A stretch of DNA of 18,105 nt from Candidatus Iainarchaeum sp. (GCA_028691435.1 JAQUZG010000001.1:1-18105), one strand, 5' to 3'; positions 9,001 to 15,002 are shown, numbered from the stretch's first letter. Numbers and translations are program-made. Notes: generated by a model not told the origin, from the letters alone.

Positions 9001-9804
9001 GATAATGATTATATTAAAATTCAAGAGATAATAAATGCAATAAATTTTGATTTTGATAAAACAATTATAGAATATTATAATGAAAAATATAAAGAAATAA
9101 GTAAAGATAATAATATTATAAATGATAATAATTATTTGACTTTAATTAATGAATTTTATAATTTAAAATCAGATTATGAAAAAAATATTTTATTTGATCC
9201 AATAAAATGTAAAGAAATATTAAATGAATTAAATGAAAAATATAAAGAAATAATTAATTATAAAGAAATATATGAGAAAGAATTTAATTTTATAAAAATT
9301 GATCAAGAAAATGAAATAAAAAATGAAAAAGAATCTTGTATAAGTCTAATAAATTTGATTAATAAAGAATTATTTGAAAATGAAGCAGAATTAATTAATA
9401 ATAAATTTATTGTTCCAATAAGTAAAGAAAGATTAAATGAAATTAAAGAAAATTTAAATGAAGAATTAAATTTAGAAATTATAAATTTATACAAAAATGA
9501 ATTATTATTTGTTTTAGATAAAATAAAATTACAAGTAATAAATAAATATAATTCATCTATTGAGAATAATGAAAATATTGAAAAAATTAAGAAAGCAAAA
9601 GAAGAAATAGATAAAAATAATTATACTTCAGCTTTTTTTATATTAAATAATAACCACCAAGATTCAAATTATTTATTTAACTTTGGAATTATACCCATAA
9701 TAATTATTGTCTTGAGTATAATTATTATTAAATTAAAATACAAATCAAAAAAATCAAATTTAAATGAAGAAAAAGAAAAAATTATACAAGAATGGAATAA
9801 TTAA
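6010..9804 (+). CDS. Giant lipoprotein-like coiled-coil surface protein with C-terminal membrane anchor
   Basis: This 1264-residue protein begins with a short lipoprotein-type signal: MKCLN, a hydrophobic core, then L17-I18-G19-C20 matching the lipobox. C32, C45 and C51 follow shortly after. Most of the protein is helix and coiled coil, extremely rich in Asn, Lys, Ile and Glu. About residues 730-885 are beta-rich with an Ig/CARDB-like pattern (for example NYKVFIKNNYSKKISS, then IYIELTI). Helical coil resumes and ends in one membrane span (about 1221-1240) with a short Lys/Glu-rich cytoplasmic tail. If both anchors are real, the chain is tethered to the membrane at both ends with about 1200 residues outside. 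TTTTAAATTA at 5981-5990 may be its own TATA box, about 25 nt before the ATG. No family is recognised; a cell-surface structural or contact role is inference. Confidence 0.7.
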   Translation: MKCLNILILSCLIFFFLIGCTTLTREEKNLCYEFTTKSYHTIPKCDTEEKCFIETEKYFKTNFDMFEETDLYYIKNNVGRSWFYYNKAEKELEKLSKLCFDGNAFLLTGNINQIKFYLSNAFNEIDLAMQKNIDLTIKLGNKLDNEDINQIKEEEIFQSYTEIKQIISEFQTNNYNSESYATYYLSKIESFKNKKPNYKYLIENKPLTFISSQIDYSDLKKYELNIPVIKESFLNLANYIEYLIYKSASFNELKEFPAKDFIILYTELAGTKNSTFEKFFTLMNKTSTNYSIIKNEINKLIQENNKLEIECNNLNKSTTKEYKLIENNLISSTIKSNKNLEEEYLKYQKEFNELKIKISKNIISKGQQLAKLKEIKNYFELLKKSFVEKETIYNKNLQTQCDNFAIKLKSEKFTNLNNICQNLKNEINYISTQVIENNNELKLTYCTTLINKQKELESAIEDFIAFEENKIEKTADCFKNIEEILKNYNENYLKNKFLNLKNENVTNENLFYFEEKCNNLLIEIDNKLKTNKDVLDIISKYNLLLNKQKELKSYSIYFEKNEIDELIKKINKLILEIDNNFNYIESPTLNTLALSKIYLKKETLQIKLNEINKINNSELELLKKYIFENMIIEYINENKIKLILNNIFKEINSNSKVIIDLNDYQNLEYSTINVTNITFNQFTKKLEIEFNKLNKATNEIIINGSLNIEKDIQEKIIFSNNKLSLIQKIIKLKNKINLNQINFNEDSLNSEKIIIIYNDSEIKSSINKNKVNFTIYDYDSSKEIYISYYLTNLIHIDKYLIDNREISLNKNKINYKVFIKNNYSKKISSSIILDEILNEFVESIKIYENKELSFEKVNNQIIINNFNLESKEERIIYIELTITDNEEYYKNILNNLLDRLNYYEEKEISSKIKSLLQISFNQELIKDIEKIIKDATNKLIEFDKNKEKLIIIESIKIKINEKLTELENYYNQLIDFGLEKEAKSLYDKLELIKKLNIDNDYIKIQEIINAINFDFDKTIIEYYNEKYKEISKDNNIINDNNYLTLINEFYNLKSDYEKNILFDPIKCKEILNELNEKYKEIINYKEIYEKEFNFIKIDQENEIKNEKESCISLINLINKELFENEAELINNKFIVPISKERLNEIKENLNEELNLEIINLYKNELLFVLDKIKLQVINKYNSSIENNENIEKIKKAKEEIDKNNYTSAFFILNNNHQDSNYLFNFGIIPIIIIVLSIIIIKLKYKSKKSNLNEEKEKIIQEWNN

Positions 9805-9813
9805 TTAATTATT
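9796..9813. repeat. 18-bp perfect palindrome on two convergent stop codons
   Basis: AATAATTAA joined to TTAATTATT is a perfect palindrome. It covers the stop codon of the giant surface protein (+, 9802-9804) and that of the beta-rich surface protein (-, 9809-9811). It is entirely A/T, so chance is not excluded; it could mark the shared 3' end of the two convergent transcripts. Confidence 0.3.
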
Positions 9814-10978
9814 TTGATTTATAATTAATAAATCCAAATATAATAATAGAAATTAAAATTGCAATTATTGAAAAAATAATCTCATAAAAATTATCAAAAT
9901 TATTTACTTTATAGTCAATAGAATTTGATAAAAATTTATTATTTTTTGAATCAAATATCGCAGTAAAAGAATAATCACCATTTTTTAAATTATTTGATGG
10001 AATATTAGTAAATATTAATTCTTGTGATGGCGACAGTGTAACGAATTGATTGATATTAAATAAATCAATAGGCGATATTAAAATATAACCATTAATATCT
10101 GATAATGAAATATTTTTTATTTTTAAATCAAAATAAAAAACATTATCAATAAATTTCTCATTATAAATTAATAATTCAACATCTTCTTTTTTTATTACAT
10201 TTAACGAAGAATTTTTAGTAAAAATTATTTGATTTTCATCAAAAATATTTTTGAATGTAACTGCTGCCCTTGGCAAATTATAAGTACTTAATTTTTTTGG
10301 TTTTATCATATAATTAAAAGATTTTTTTTCATGTGATTTAATTAAAGAATAAGCTTGACTTTGGCCATAAACAATATCAAGTGAATCAATATCAATATAT
10401 TTTCTTAAATCACCTGAAACATATTGTACAAAAACATTAGTATCTATTAAACCTTTATTTTCGATAATTATTTCCATTGGAACTAAATCGCCAAAATATA
10501 CATATTCTGGAGAATTTATTTTAACTTCTAAATAGGGAGAATTATATAATCCTATTTTTGATGAATTTTCTATAATAATAGTGCCATCATTGCCGCCAGA
10601 TTGAATACATAGTTCAATTTTAGTTAAACCAAGAGATAATTCAGGCAAAAATACACGAGAATAACAATCATTATTAACACATGAAAAATAATTTGGCCAA
10701 AGAATTTCTTCATGTAAATCATTAATTTTTAATAAAAAATAAGAGTTATCTTTTAATTTATTTATATCAAAAAATGATTTTATTGATAAAATTGGTGTTA
10801 ATTCTAAATTATTTTTATCAATTGTTGATAAATCTACTGAAAAATTGGAACAAACTAATTCATTTTTTTGAATAGATAATAAATTATCAACTGATAATGA
10901 ATTTAATGATATTTCTGAAGAATAAACAATTGATGATAATAATAAAATTAATAATAAGCCAAAGAATTTTGAATACAT
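9809..10978 (-). CDS. Secreted beta-rich (Ig/CARDB-like) protein with C-terminal membrane anchor
   Basis: This 389-residue protein has an N-terminal signal sequence (about residues 1-20, hydrophobic core then SSIVYSS), an extracellular beta-rich body and a C-terminal span (about 366-384) followed by Asn-Tyr-Lys-Ser-Lys. Two Ig-like units are visible: about 150-260 (PEYVYFGDLVPMEIIIENKG is typical of CARDB/NPCBM-associated repeats) and about 270-355 (FYFDLKIKNISLSDINGYI). An N-terminal module holds four Cys (C43, C99, C104, C128), possible disulfides outside the cell. Such proteins in archaea are often S-layer-associated. It converges on the giant coiled-coil surface gene with 4 nt between stops. 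TTTTTAAAC at about 11000-11009 could be a TATA box, or it may be read through from the kinase gene 52 nt upstream. Exact function unknown. Confidence 0.75.
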   Translation of the reverse strand: MYSKFFGLLLILLLSSIVYSSEISLNSLSVDNLLSIQKNELVCSNFSVDLSTIDKNNLELTPILSIKSFFDINKLKDNSYFLLKINDLHEEILWPNYFSCVNNDCYSRVFLPELSLGLTKIELCIQSGGNDGTIIIENSSKIGLYNSPYLEVKINSPEYVYFGDLVPMEIIIENKGLIDTNVFVQYVSGDLRKYIDIDSLDIVYGQSQAYSLIKSHEKKSFNYMIKPKKLSTYNLPRAAVTFKNIFDENQIIFTKNSSLNVIKKEDVELLIYNEKFIDNVFYFDLKIKNISLSDINGYILISPIDLFNINQFVTLSPSQELIFTNIPSNNLKNGDYSFTAIFDSKNNKFLSNSIDYKVNNFDNFYEIIFSIIAILISIIIFGFINYKSK

Positions 10979-11030
10979 ATTATAATTTTATAAAAATAAG
11001 TTTAAAAAGACTAATTTTTTATTAAAAAAA

Positions 11031-11522
11031 TTAATTTGATAGATTTTTTGTTTTTAATTCTTTTATAATCAATAAAACTGTTTGTTTTGGAGAAGATTTT
11101 GAATTAATTTCAATAATTTTATTTTTATTATAATGTTTTAATAAGTGTTTTTTACAATAATCTATTCCTTCACAAAAAACATTATCCATTATTTTTTCAA
11201 AAGAATAATTTCTATTTTCAAGTCTTGATTCAAGTTCTTCAGGATCAGTTTTTAATAAAATAACAAAATCAACATTTAATTTCATTTCACATAATGTGTG
11301 ACCTTCAAAAATAATATTTTTATTTGATTTTAAATAAGTATTTGCAATAGATTCAAATTTTTTTAATGGTATTTCAAGTTCATTTTCTTGATTAAATTTA
11401 CCAATTGCATTAGATAATGCAAAATCTTTTTCATTAATAACTTTTAAATGAAATTTTTTTGCTAAAAGTGATGAAATAGTGGTTTTTCCTGTTCCGGGTG
11501 TGCCAGTTAATAAAATATTCAT
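11031..11522 (-). CDS. AK6/Fap7-type adenylate kinase-like NTPase
   Basis: This 163-residue P-loop protein has Walker A GTPGTGKT (7-14) and the AK6-type central motif FEGHTL (72-77), where most relatives have DGH, so Asp is replaced by Glu73. LLKTDPEELESRLENRNYS (89-107) carries the lid arginines R100 and R104, and KIMDNVFCEGIDYC follows. The short length without the long LID of classic adenylate kinases fits AK6. Fap7/AK6 proteins bind ribosomal protein uS11 and act as ATPases in small-subunit maturation, and show adenylate kinase activity in vitro. No ribosome binding site is visible before the ATG. The gene follows a possible 37-residue gene (48 nt gap) and precedes the surface protein gene on the same strand. 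Confidence 0.88.
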   Translation of the reverse strand: MNILLTGTPGTGKTTISSLLAKKFHLKVINEKDFALSNAIGKFNQENELEIPLKKFESIANTYLKSNKNIIFEGHTLCEMKLNVDFVILLKTDPEELESRLENRNYSFEKIMDNVFCEGIDYCKKHLLKHYNKNKIIEINSKSSPKQTVLLIIKELKTKNLSN

Positions 11523-11538
11523 AAATAAAATAAGATAG

Positions 11539-11558
11539 AAGTAATTAAAAAATTACTT
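11539..11558. repeat. Perfect 8-bp inverted repeat between micro-ORF and AK6 gene
   Basis: AAGTAATT (11539-11546), AAAA loop, AATTACTT (11551-11558). It lies in the 47-nt gap between the small Cys protein and the kinase. It contains the same GTAATT/AATTAC half-sites as the boxes around 16210-16399 and 17866-17935, but split by four A, so it may be a variant site, a hairpin or coincidence. Confidence 0.3.
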
Positions 11559-11569
11559 TTGATTGAAAT

Positions 11570-11683
11570 TTATTCAATAGATAATTTTTTGTGAAATGCT
11601 AAGGCTTCATTATCTAAACATTTTCCACCACATTCAAGCAATTTACAAAGAAATTCATCTTTATTTTCATTATTTACATCCAT
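11570..11683 (-). CDS. Possible 37-residue Cys-containing microprotein
   Basis: An ATG at 11683-11681 opens a 37-codon frame ending in TAA at 11572-11570. The peptide is soluble, with an acidic start and a C-x4-C-x3-C group (C13, C18, C22; CKLLECGGKC), then a short helical tail. Three Cys within ten residues in a genome poor in G+C is unusual for random sequence. They could bind metal, perhaps with His31. On the minus strand a TTTTTATATAAC element (about 11735-11746) would place an RNA start near 11713, giving a roughly 30-nt leader. No clear ribosome binding site is seen. It would be the first gene of a unit with the AK6 kinase. I do not recognise it; it could also be a non-coding leader. 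Confidence 0.4.
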   Translation of the reverse strand: MDVNNENKDEFLCKLLECGGKCLDNEALAFHKKLSIE

Positions 11684-11839
11684 ATTATCAACTTTTTATA
11701 TTTTCAATTGCTAATCAATAGTATAAGAAAATAAGTTATATAAAAACTTAATCCCTATTTTTCTCACAAAAATTAGGACAATTAGTTTTTAATTTTAAAT
11801 TTTATACAATTAACGAAATAAGTAATATATTATTAAAAA

Positions 11840-12457
11840 TTATTTAACAAATAAAAAATAGTTTAAAACACTGTTATATAACATTTCAAATGTAAATTCT
11901 TCTTTAACATATTGCATAATTTTTTGATAATTTTTTTGTCTATAATATATTGAAATATCTTTACCATTATCTTTTTTTATTGGTATATTAAAATAAGAAT
12001 TAATTACTTTTTGAGATATACATCTAAAATCATTTGATTTTTTAGTATTTTCCGAAATCGCCATTGCTAATTGTGCTAAATCAATATGTCTTGGTAAAGA
12101 AAATATTAAATCAAATAATTCTTTTCCATCAGATACATTATATTTAAGTAATCTTGAATATAAATAAGGTAAATCATAAGGTAAATGATTAAATCCGATG
12201 ATTTTTAACATTTTATCTGATTTTTGAATATTTTTTAAAATATTATAAAATTCAGTTATTAATTTTTCTTCAGATCCAATTTCCCATTCACATAAAAAAT
12301 TTGGAGATTTAATTTGATTTTCATTTGGTGGACTATCAAGATTATAATAATTATATGAAATTAAAAAAATTTTACTTTCATCAAAAAAAGGATTTAATCC
12401 AGATCGCTCATTAGTTAAATCAACATAACTTTCAATATCTAAAAATAAATAACCCAT
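11840..12457 (-). CDS. DEDD-type 3'-5' exonuclease related to the PolB proofreading domain
   Basis: This 205-residue protein is one DnaQ/RNase-H-like exonuclease domain. Exo I is FLDIES (D7, E9), Exo II is GFNHLPYDLPYL (N90, D95), HIDLAQLA (D126) follows, and a candidate Exo III lies at Y183-V-K-E-E187. In Exo III the usual Asp four residues after Tyr appears to be Glu, a conservative change at a metal-binding position. Proteins of this size are stand-alone relatives of the exonuclease domain of family B polymerases. They are predicted to trim DNA or RNA 3' ends, with biological role mostly unknown. GTGAT 3 nt before the ATG is a partial ribosome binding site. It shares a promoter region with the divergent single-strand DNA-binding protein, which fits a DNA repair or replication role. 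Confidence 0.75.
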   Translation of the reverse strand: MGYLFLDIESYVDLTNERSGLNPFFDESKIFLISYNYYNLDSPPNENQIKSPNFLCEWEIGSEEKLITEFYNILKNIQKSDKMLKIIGFNHLPYDLPYLYSRLLKYNVSDGKELFDLIFSLPRHIDLAQLAMAISENTKKSNDFRCISQKVINSYFNIPIKKDNGKDISIYYRQKNYQKIMQYVKEEFTFEMLYNSVLNYFLFVK

Positions 12458-12495
12458 TTAATCACTTAATTAATAACAATATTAATTATAGAAAG

Positions 12496-12503
12496 TTATA
12501 TAA
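12496..12503. promoter_or_regulatory. Palindromic TATA element shared by divergent genes
   Basis: TTATATAA is a perfect palindrome lying midway between the divergent starts: about 38 nt before the OB-fold gene ATG (12538) and 42 nt before the exonuclease ATG (12457). Either direction gives an RNA start about 25 nt away and a short leader holding a ribosome binding site (GGTGA or GTGAT). One TBP site could drive both genes. Confidence 0.5.
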
Positions 12504-12537
12504 TACTTACAAAATATGAATTTAATGGGTGAAAAAT

Positions 12538-12828
12538 ATGCAAATTAAAGATTTAAAACCAAAAACAAATGTTGATATGATAGAACTTGAAATTGTTTCA
12601 ATTGCACAACCAAAAAGTTTCGTGAATGCGAATGGAACTGGAACTGTTTGTAATGCTGCTGCTAAAGATAGTGAAGGCCAAGAAATTGCATTAACATTTT
12701 GGAATGAACAATATAAAGGAATTGAAGAAGGTACAAAAATAAGAATATCTAATGGTTGGGTAAATGAATATAATGGAAATTTACAATTAAGTACTGGAAA
12801 ACAAGGAAAATTAGAAATTTTAAAATAA
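12538..12828 (+). CDS. Single OB-fold ssDNA-binding protein (RPA/SSB-like)
   Basis: This 96-residue protein is one OB fold and resembles the DNA-binding domain of crenarchaeal SSB and archaeal RPA-like proteins: IKDLKPKTNVDMIELEIVS at the start, a central NAAAKDSEGQEIALTFWNEQ (about 38-57), IEEGTKIRISNGWVNEYNG, and a final LQLSTGKQGKLEIL strand. It lacks the flexible acidic C-terminal tail of crenarchaeal SSB, ending right after the last strand. Role: binding single-stranded DNA during replication or repair, by family. An in-frame GTG at 12529 lies inside the ribosome binding site GGGTGA (12527-12532); the ATG at 12538, 5 nt after it, is the correct start. The promoter region is shared with the divergent exonuclease. 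Confidence 0.88.
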   Translation: MQIKDLKPKTNVDMIELEIVSIAQPKSFVNANGTGTVCNAAAKDSEGQEIALTFWNEQYKGIEEGTKIRISNGWVNEYNGNLQLSTGKQGKLEILK

Positions 12829-12837
12829 AATTAAAAA

Positions 12838-12859
12838 TTTAGTAGAATAATCTACTAAA
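12838..12859 (+). terminator. Hairpin downstream of the OB-fold gene
   Basis: TTTAGTAGA (12838-12846), ATAA loop, TCTACTAAA (12851-12859): a perfect 9-bp stem 10 nt after the stop, followed by a short T-run (12865-12868). It is a likely transcription end between convergent genes. Confidence 0.5.
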
Positions 12860-12868
12860 AATAGTTTT

Positions 12869-12888
12869 GATTAATTAAATAATTAATC
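12869..12888 (-). terminator. 20-bp near-palindrome over the stop codon of the 62-residue gene
   Basis: GATTAATTA (12869-12877), AA, TAATTAATC (12880-12888) is a perfect 9-bp inverted repeat. It includes the TAA stop (12883-12885, minus strand) of the small basic protein gene. With the adjacent hairpin at 12838-12859 it would give each convergent gene its own 3' end structure. Confidence 0.4.
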
Positions 12889-13071
12889 GTCTCTATTTAA
12901 ACCTAATAGTTCTTCTGCTGTTTTATTTCTGTTTCTACCAAAATTAGCATATTTTCTAAATTTTGTTTTAGTCCATGCTTCTGGTTGTTTTGATCTCATT
13001 TTTTGTTCTTCATTTAAAAGTTTTAATCTCATTGATTCATCCACTTTTAAATCTAGTAAAATATTACTCAT
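12883..13071 (-). CDS. Small basic protein, unknown (62 residues)
   Basis: This 62-residue protein is probably mostly helical, with a strongly basic middle (about residues 35-50, TKTKFRKYANFGRNRNK) after an EEQKMRSKQPEAW segment, and an acidic end. It has no Cys, membrane span or known motif. It is surely expressed: GAGGTGA (about 13076-13083, minus strand) is among the strongest ribosome binding sites in the window, about 4 nt before the ATG, and GTTTATATATATG at about 13126-13139 is a good TATA element giving a leader of roughly 35 nt. The charge pattern suggests nucleic acid or ribosome binding, but that is inference. It lies downstream of another unknown small gene on the same strand. Confidence 0.7.
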   Translation of the reverse strand: MSNILLDLKVDESMRLKLLNEEQKMRSKQPEAWTKTKFRKYANFGRNRNKTAEELLGLNRDD

Positions 13072-13185
13072 TGGCTCACCTCAATTCCATAGTAAAATAA
13101 GTACTTGGTATATACTCTTGTTTAATCATATATATAAACATATTGGTTAGTTTATTATACTAAAAATGAACTAAAAATTAAAAAT

Positions 13186-13467
13186 TTATTTCTTTTTTAT
13201 TACTTTTTTTATTTTATTAGATTTTGTTTTATTTTCAATTTCTACTTCACTATCAAAATCAATATCTTTACCTTCCACATCTTTTATTGGCATTGTTTCC
13301 ATTTCTTTAAATTCATTTAAATCTTCATCATCTAAACCAAGTTCTTTTAATTTTTTTAAGTGTGTATTTAAATCCATTTCTTCAAACTCTTTTCGCCATG
13401 CAATCATATCAGGGGTATCCTTCATTGCAGCTCCTTCAGGAGGTTTTGTTGGTTTTCTTTTAAGCAT
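13186..13467 (-). CDS. Small charged protein, unknown (93 residues)
   Basis: This 93-residue protein has a basic, Pro-containing N-terminus (KRKPTKPPEG), a helical acidic core (WRKEFEEMDLNTHLKKLKELGLDDEDLNEFKEME, about 24-57), an acidic stretch (KDVEGKDIDFDSEVEIE) and a Lys-rich tail ending VIKKK. The alternating charge blocks suggest a partly disordered, protein- or RNA-binding polypeptide. It has no known domain, Cys or membrane span. TTTATAAATA (about 13481-13495, minus strand) preceded by AAAGG-like BRE bases lies about 25 nt before the ATG, so the mRNA is probably leaderless. It diverges from the XerA gene. I do not recognise a family. Confidence 0.65.
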   Translation of the reverse strand: MLKRKPTKPPEGAAMKDTPDMIAWRKEFEEMDLNTHLKKLKELGLDDEDLNEFKEMETMPIKDVEGKDIDFDSEVEIENKTKSNKIKKVIKKK

Positions 13468-13520
13468 ACAAAAATATTAATTTTTATATTTATAAACCTT
13501 TCTTTGACTTAATCAAAAAA

Positions 13521-13528
13521 TATAAAAG
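13521..13528 (+). promoter_or_regulatory. TATA box of the XerA gene
   Basis: TATAAAAG, preceded by an A-run, is centred about 26 nt before the XerA ATG at 13550. No ribosome binding site lies between, so the transcript is predicted to start at or next to the start codon (leaderless). Confidence 0.55.
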
Positions 13529-13549
13529 AAACAAAATTGTTTAATTAAT

Positions 13550-14416
13550 ATGAATAATTTAGAAAATAAAACTAATGAATTAAATATTGATTTTGAAAAA
13601 AAATTAAAAGAAATAAAACAAGATTTAATTATTGAAGGTTATTCAAATAAAACACTTGAAATGTATATGTTTTATGCTAGAGATATAATTTATTTTTTAA
13701 ATAAAAATTTTGATATACTTGAAAAGTCAGATATAATTAATTATTTAGCTCATAAAAAAGAAGAAAATTGTTCTAATTCTACAATTGCTTTTATTCATGC
13801 TGTTCTCCATTATGTTTTAAAAAAGTATAAAAAATTATATATTCTTGAAGATATTAAAATTCCAAAAAAATCAAAAAGTTTACCAAAAATTTTAACTATT
13901 GATGAAATTAAAGAATTATTCAAGGCAACACATTTTGGAAGGAATAGATTAATGCTTCAATTTCTTTATGGAAGTGGATGCAGAGTAAGTGAAGCAGTTA
14001 ATTTAAAAGTTGAAGAACTTAATTTTAAAGAACGAACTGCAACAATTAGAAGTGGAAAAGGAAATAAAGATAGAATGATAATTTTATCAAAAAATTGGAT
14101 AACTGATTTAAAAAAATATTTAAACCATAAAAAAATTAAAAGTGAATTTGTTTTTTCTAAAAAAAATGGAAAACAATTATCAACTGATACAATTCAAAGA
14201 ATTGTTCGAAAAAGTACAAAAAAAGCTGGAATAAATAAACATGTTACCCCACACTGCTTAAGACACAGTTATGCAACACATTTACTTGAAAAAGGAGTTA
14301 ATATAAGGTATATTCAAAGTCTTTTGGGCCATAGTAATCTAAATACAACTCAAATTTATACAAATGTTGCAAATGAACAATTAAAAAAAATTGAAAGTCC
14401 CTTAGATCAATTATAA
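13550..14416 (+). CDS. xerA: XerA-type tyrosine recombinase
   Basis: This 288-residue recombinase has an N-terminal SAM-like DNA-binding domain (about 15-105) and a catalytic domain with the complete set of residues: R145 (GCRVSE), K170 (SGKGNKD), H235 and R238 (PHCLRHSYATH), H261 (LLGHSN) and the nucleophile Y270 (TTQIYTN). Length and the C-terminal SPLDQL resemble archaeal XerA proteins, which resolve chromosome dimers at a dif site without a partner. A recombinase of a small integrated element is possible, but no other mobile genes are seen. The ATG lies 26 nt after a TATA box. Its 3' flank holds one arm of an inverted repeat (14438-14453) whose partner covers the start of the 15003 gene. 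No convincing dif-like 28-bp site was found in the window. Confidence 0.92.
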   Translation: MNNLENKTNELNIDFEKKLKEIKQDLIIEGYSNKTLEMYMFYARDIIYFLNKNFDILEKSDIINYLAHKKEENCSNSTIAFIHAVLHYVLKKYKKLYILEDIKIPKKSKSLPKILTIDEIKELFKATHFGRNRLMLQFLYGSGCRVSEAVNLKVEELNFKERTATIRSGKGNKDRMIILSKNWITDLKKYLNHKKIKSEFVFSKKNGKQLSTDTIQRIVRKSTKKAGINKHVTPHCLRHSYATHLLEKGVNIRYIQSLLGHSNLNTTQIYTNVANEQLKKIESPLDQL

Positions 14417-14437
14417 TTAAATTTGACAAATTAACTG

Positions 14438-14453
14438 ACCCCCAACACTTCCA
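14438..14453 (+). repeat. Left arm of a 16-bp inverted repeat around the second PRC-barrel gene
   Basis: ACCCCCAACACTTCCA in the XerA 3' flank is the reverse complement, with one mismatch, of the sequence at 15004-15019. Half of its bases are G or C, rare in this genome, so chance is unlikely. The adjoining TTCCACTAATAAA (14449-14461) also recurs in inverted orientation at 16517-16529, immediately after the 3' end of the initiator tRNA. Confidence 0.55.
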
Positions 14454-14468
14454 CTAATAAAATAATGC

Positions 14469-14481
14469 CTAATGTCATTAG
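14469..14481. promoter_or_regulatory. Palindromic candidate operator upstream of PRC-barrel gene 2
   Basis: CTAATG-T-CATTAG is a perfect 6-bp inverted repeat about a central T. It ends 5 nt before the likely TATA element (TTTAAATAG, 14487-14495) of the gene at 14534. A second inverted repeat, ACATT-TTAT-AATGT (14503-14516), covers the likely RNA start. The position suits a regulator site; no binding protein can be named. Confidence 0.4.
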
Positions 14482-14533
14482 ATAAATTTAAATAGATAAT
14501 TAACATTTTATAATGTAAGGGGAGGGCGATAAT

Positions 14534-14866
14534 ATGAGTATGAAACTATCAAACTTATTCGGAATTGATATTTATGATACACAAGCTGGATATAAAGGAA
14601 AAATTTATGATATAATCATTAATTTAGAAAAAGGAAGACTTGAAACTATAACTACAGAACCATTAAAAGTTAAAACTATTAATGATGCTAAAAAAATATT
14701 AAATGAAAAAAGTATTCCTTATGAAAAAGTAATATCTGTTAAAGATATTGTGATTGTATCAAATAAACCAGTAATGAAAAAAGTTGATGATGAACCTCAA
14801 CAAGCAAGACAACCTAGTACAATAGGAAATACTGGAATAAAAAGATATAATTATGGTAGAAGATAA
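14534..14866 (+). CDS. PRC-barrel domain protein with Arg-rich tail
   Basis: This 110-residue protein has a PRC-barrel: LFGIDIYDTQAGYKGKIYDI (about 8-27), IINLEKGRLETITTE (28-42), and YEKVISVKDIVIVSNKP (64-80). A disordered tail of about 30 residues rich in Gln, Gly and Arg follows, ending GIKRYNYGRR. It differs clearly from the PRC-barrel protein at 5130-5402, which lacks such a tail. Related small archaeal PRC-barrel proteins function in cell division; the tail could bind nucleic acid or a partner (inference). The ribosome binding site is the very G-rich GGGGAGGG (14519-14526) 7 nt before the ATG, striking in this A+T-rich genome and suggesting high expression. The upstream region carries two inverted repeats and an inverted-repeat arm. 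Confidence 0.8.
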   Translation: MSMKLSNLFGIDIYDTQAGYKGKIYDIIINLEKGRLETITTEPLKVKTINDAKKILNEKSIPYEKVISVKDIVIVSNKPVMKKVDDEPQQARQPSTIGNTGIKRYNYGRR

Positions 14867-14879
14867 ATAAATCTTCTAC
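14856..14879 (+). terminator. Hairpin over the stop codon of PRC-barrel gene 2, then T-run
   Basis: GTAGAAGAT (14856-14864), AAATAA loop, ATCTTCTAC (14871-14879): a perfect 9-bp stem that includes the last codons and the first base of the stop. A run of six T follows at 14904-14909. It is a likely transcription end. Confidence 0.5.
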
Positions 14880-15002
14880 ACTTATTTTAGGACATAAGTC
14901 TAATTTTTTGTTAAGTTTTTAATAAAAAGAAAGTAATATATATAAGTATAATAATATATAATTATACATAAGTAATTTTTTATTTGATTATTATATATAA
15001 TA

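Noticed and set aside
9303..9494. Minus-strand frame of 63 codons
   Set aside because: Antisense to the giant surface protein, low complexity, no start signals.
11766..11781. Plus-strand CACAA and GGACA with the same spacing as the 3'-flank motif
   Set aside because: The intervening bases differ and the position is not after a stop codon on that strand; probably coincidence.
12529..12537. GTG start for the OB-fold gene
   Set aside because: The GTG is part of the GGGTGA ribosome binding site; ATG 12538 is correctly spaced.
14417..14533. Possible dif site for XerA
   Set aside because: The palindrome at 14469-14481 is too short and lacks the two 11-bp arms around a 6-8 bp centre expected of dif.
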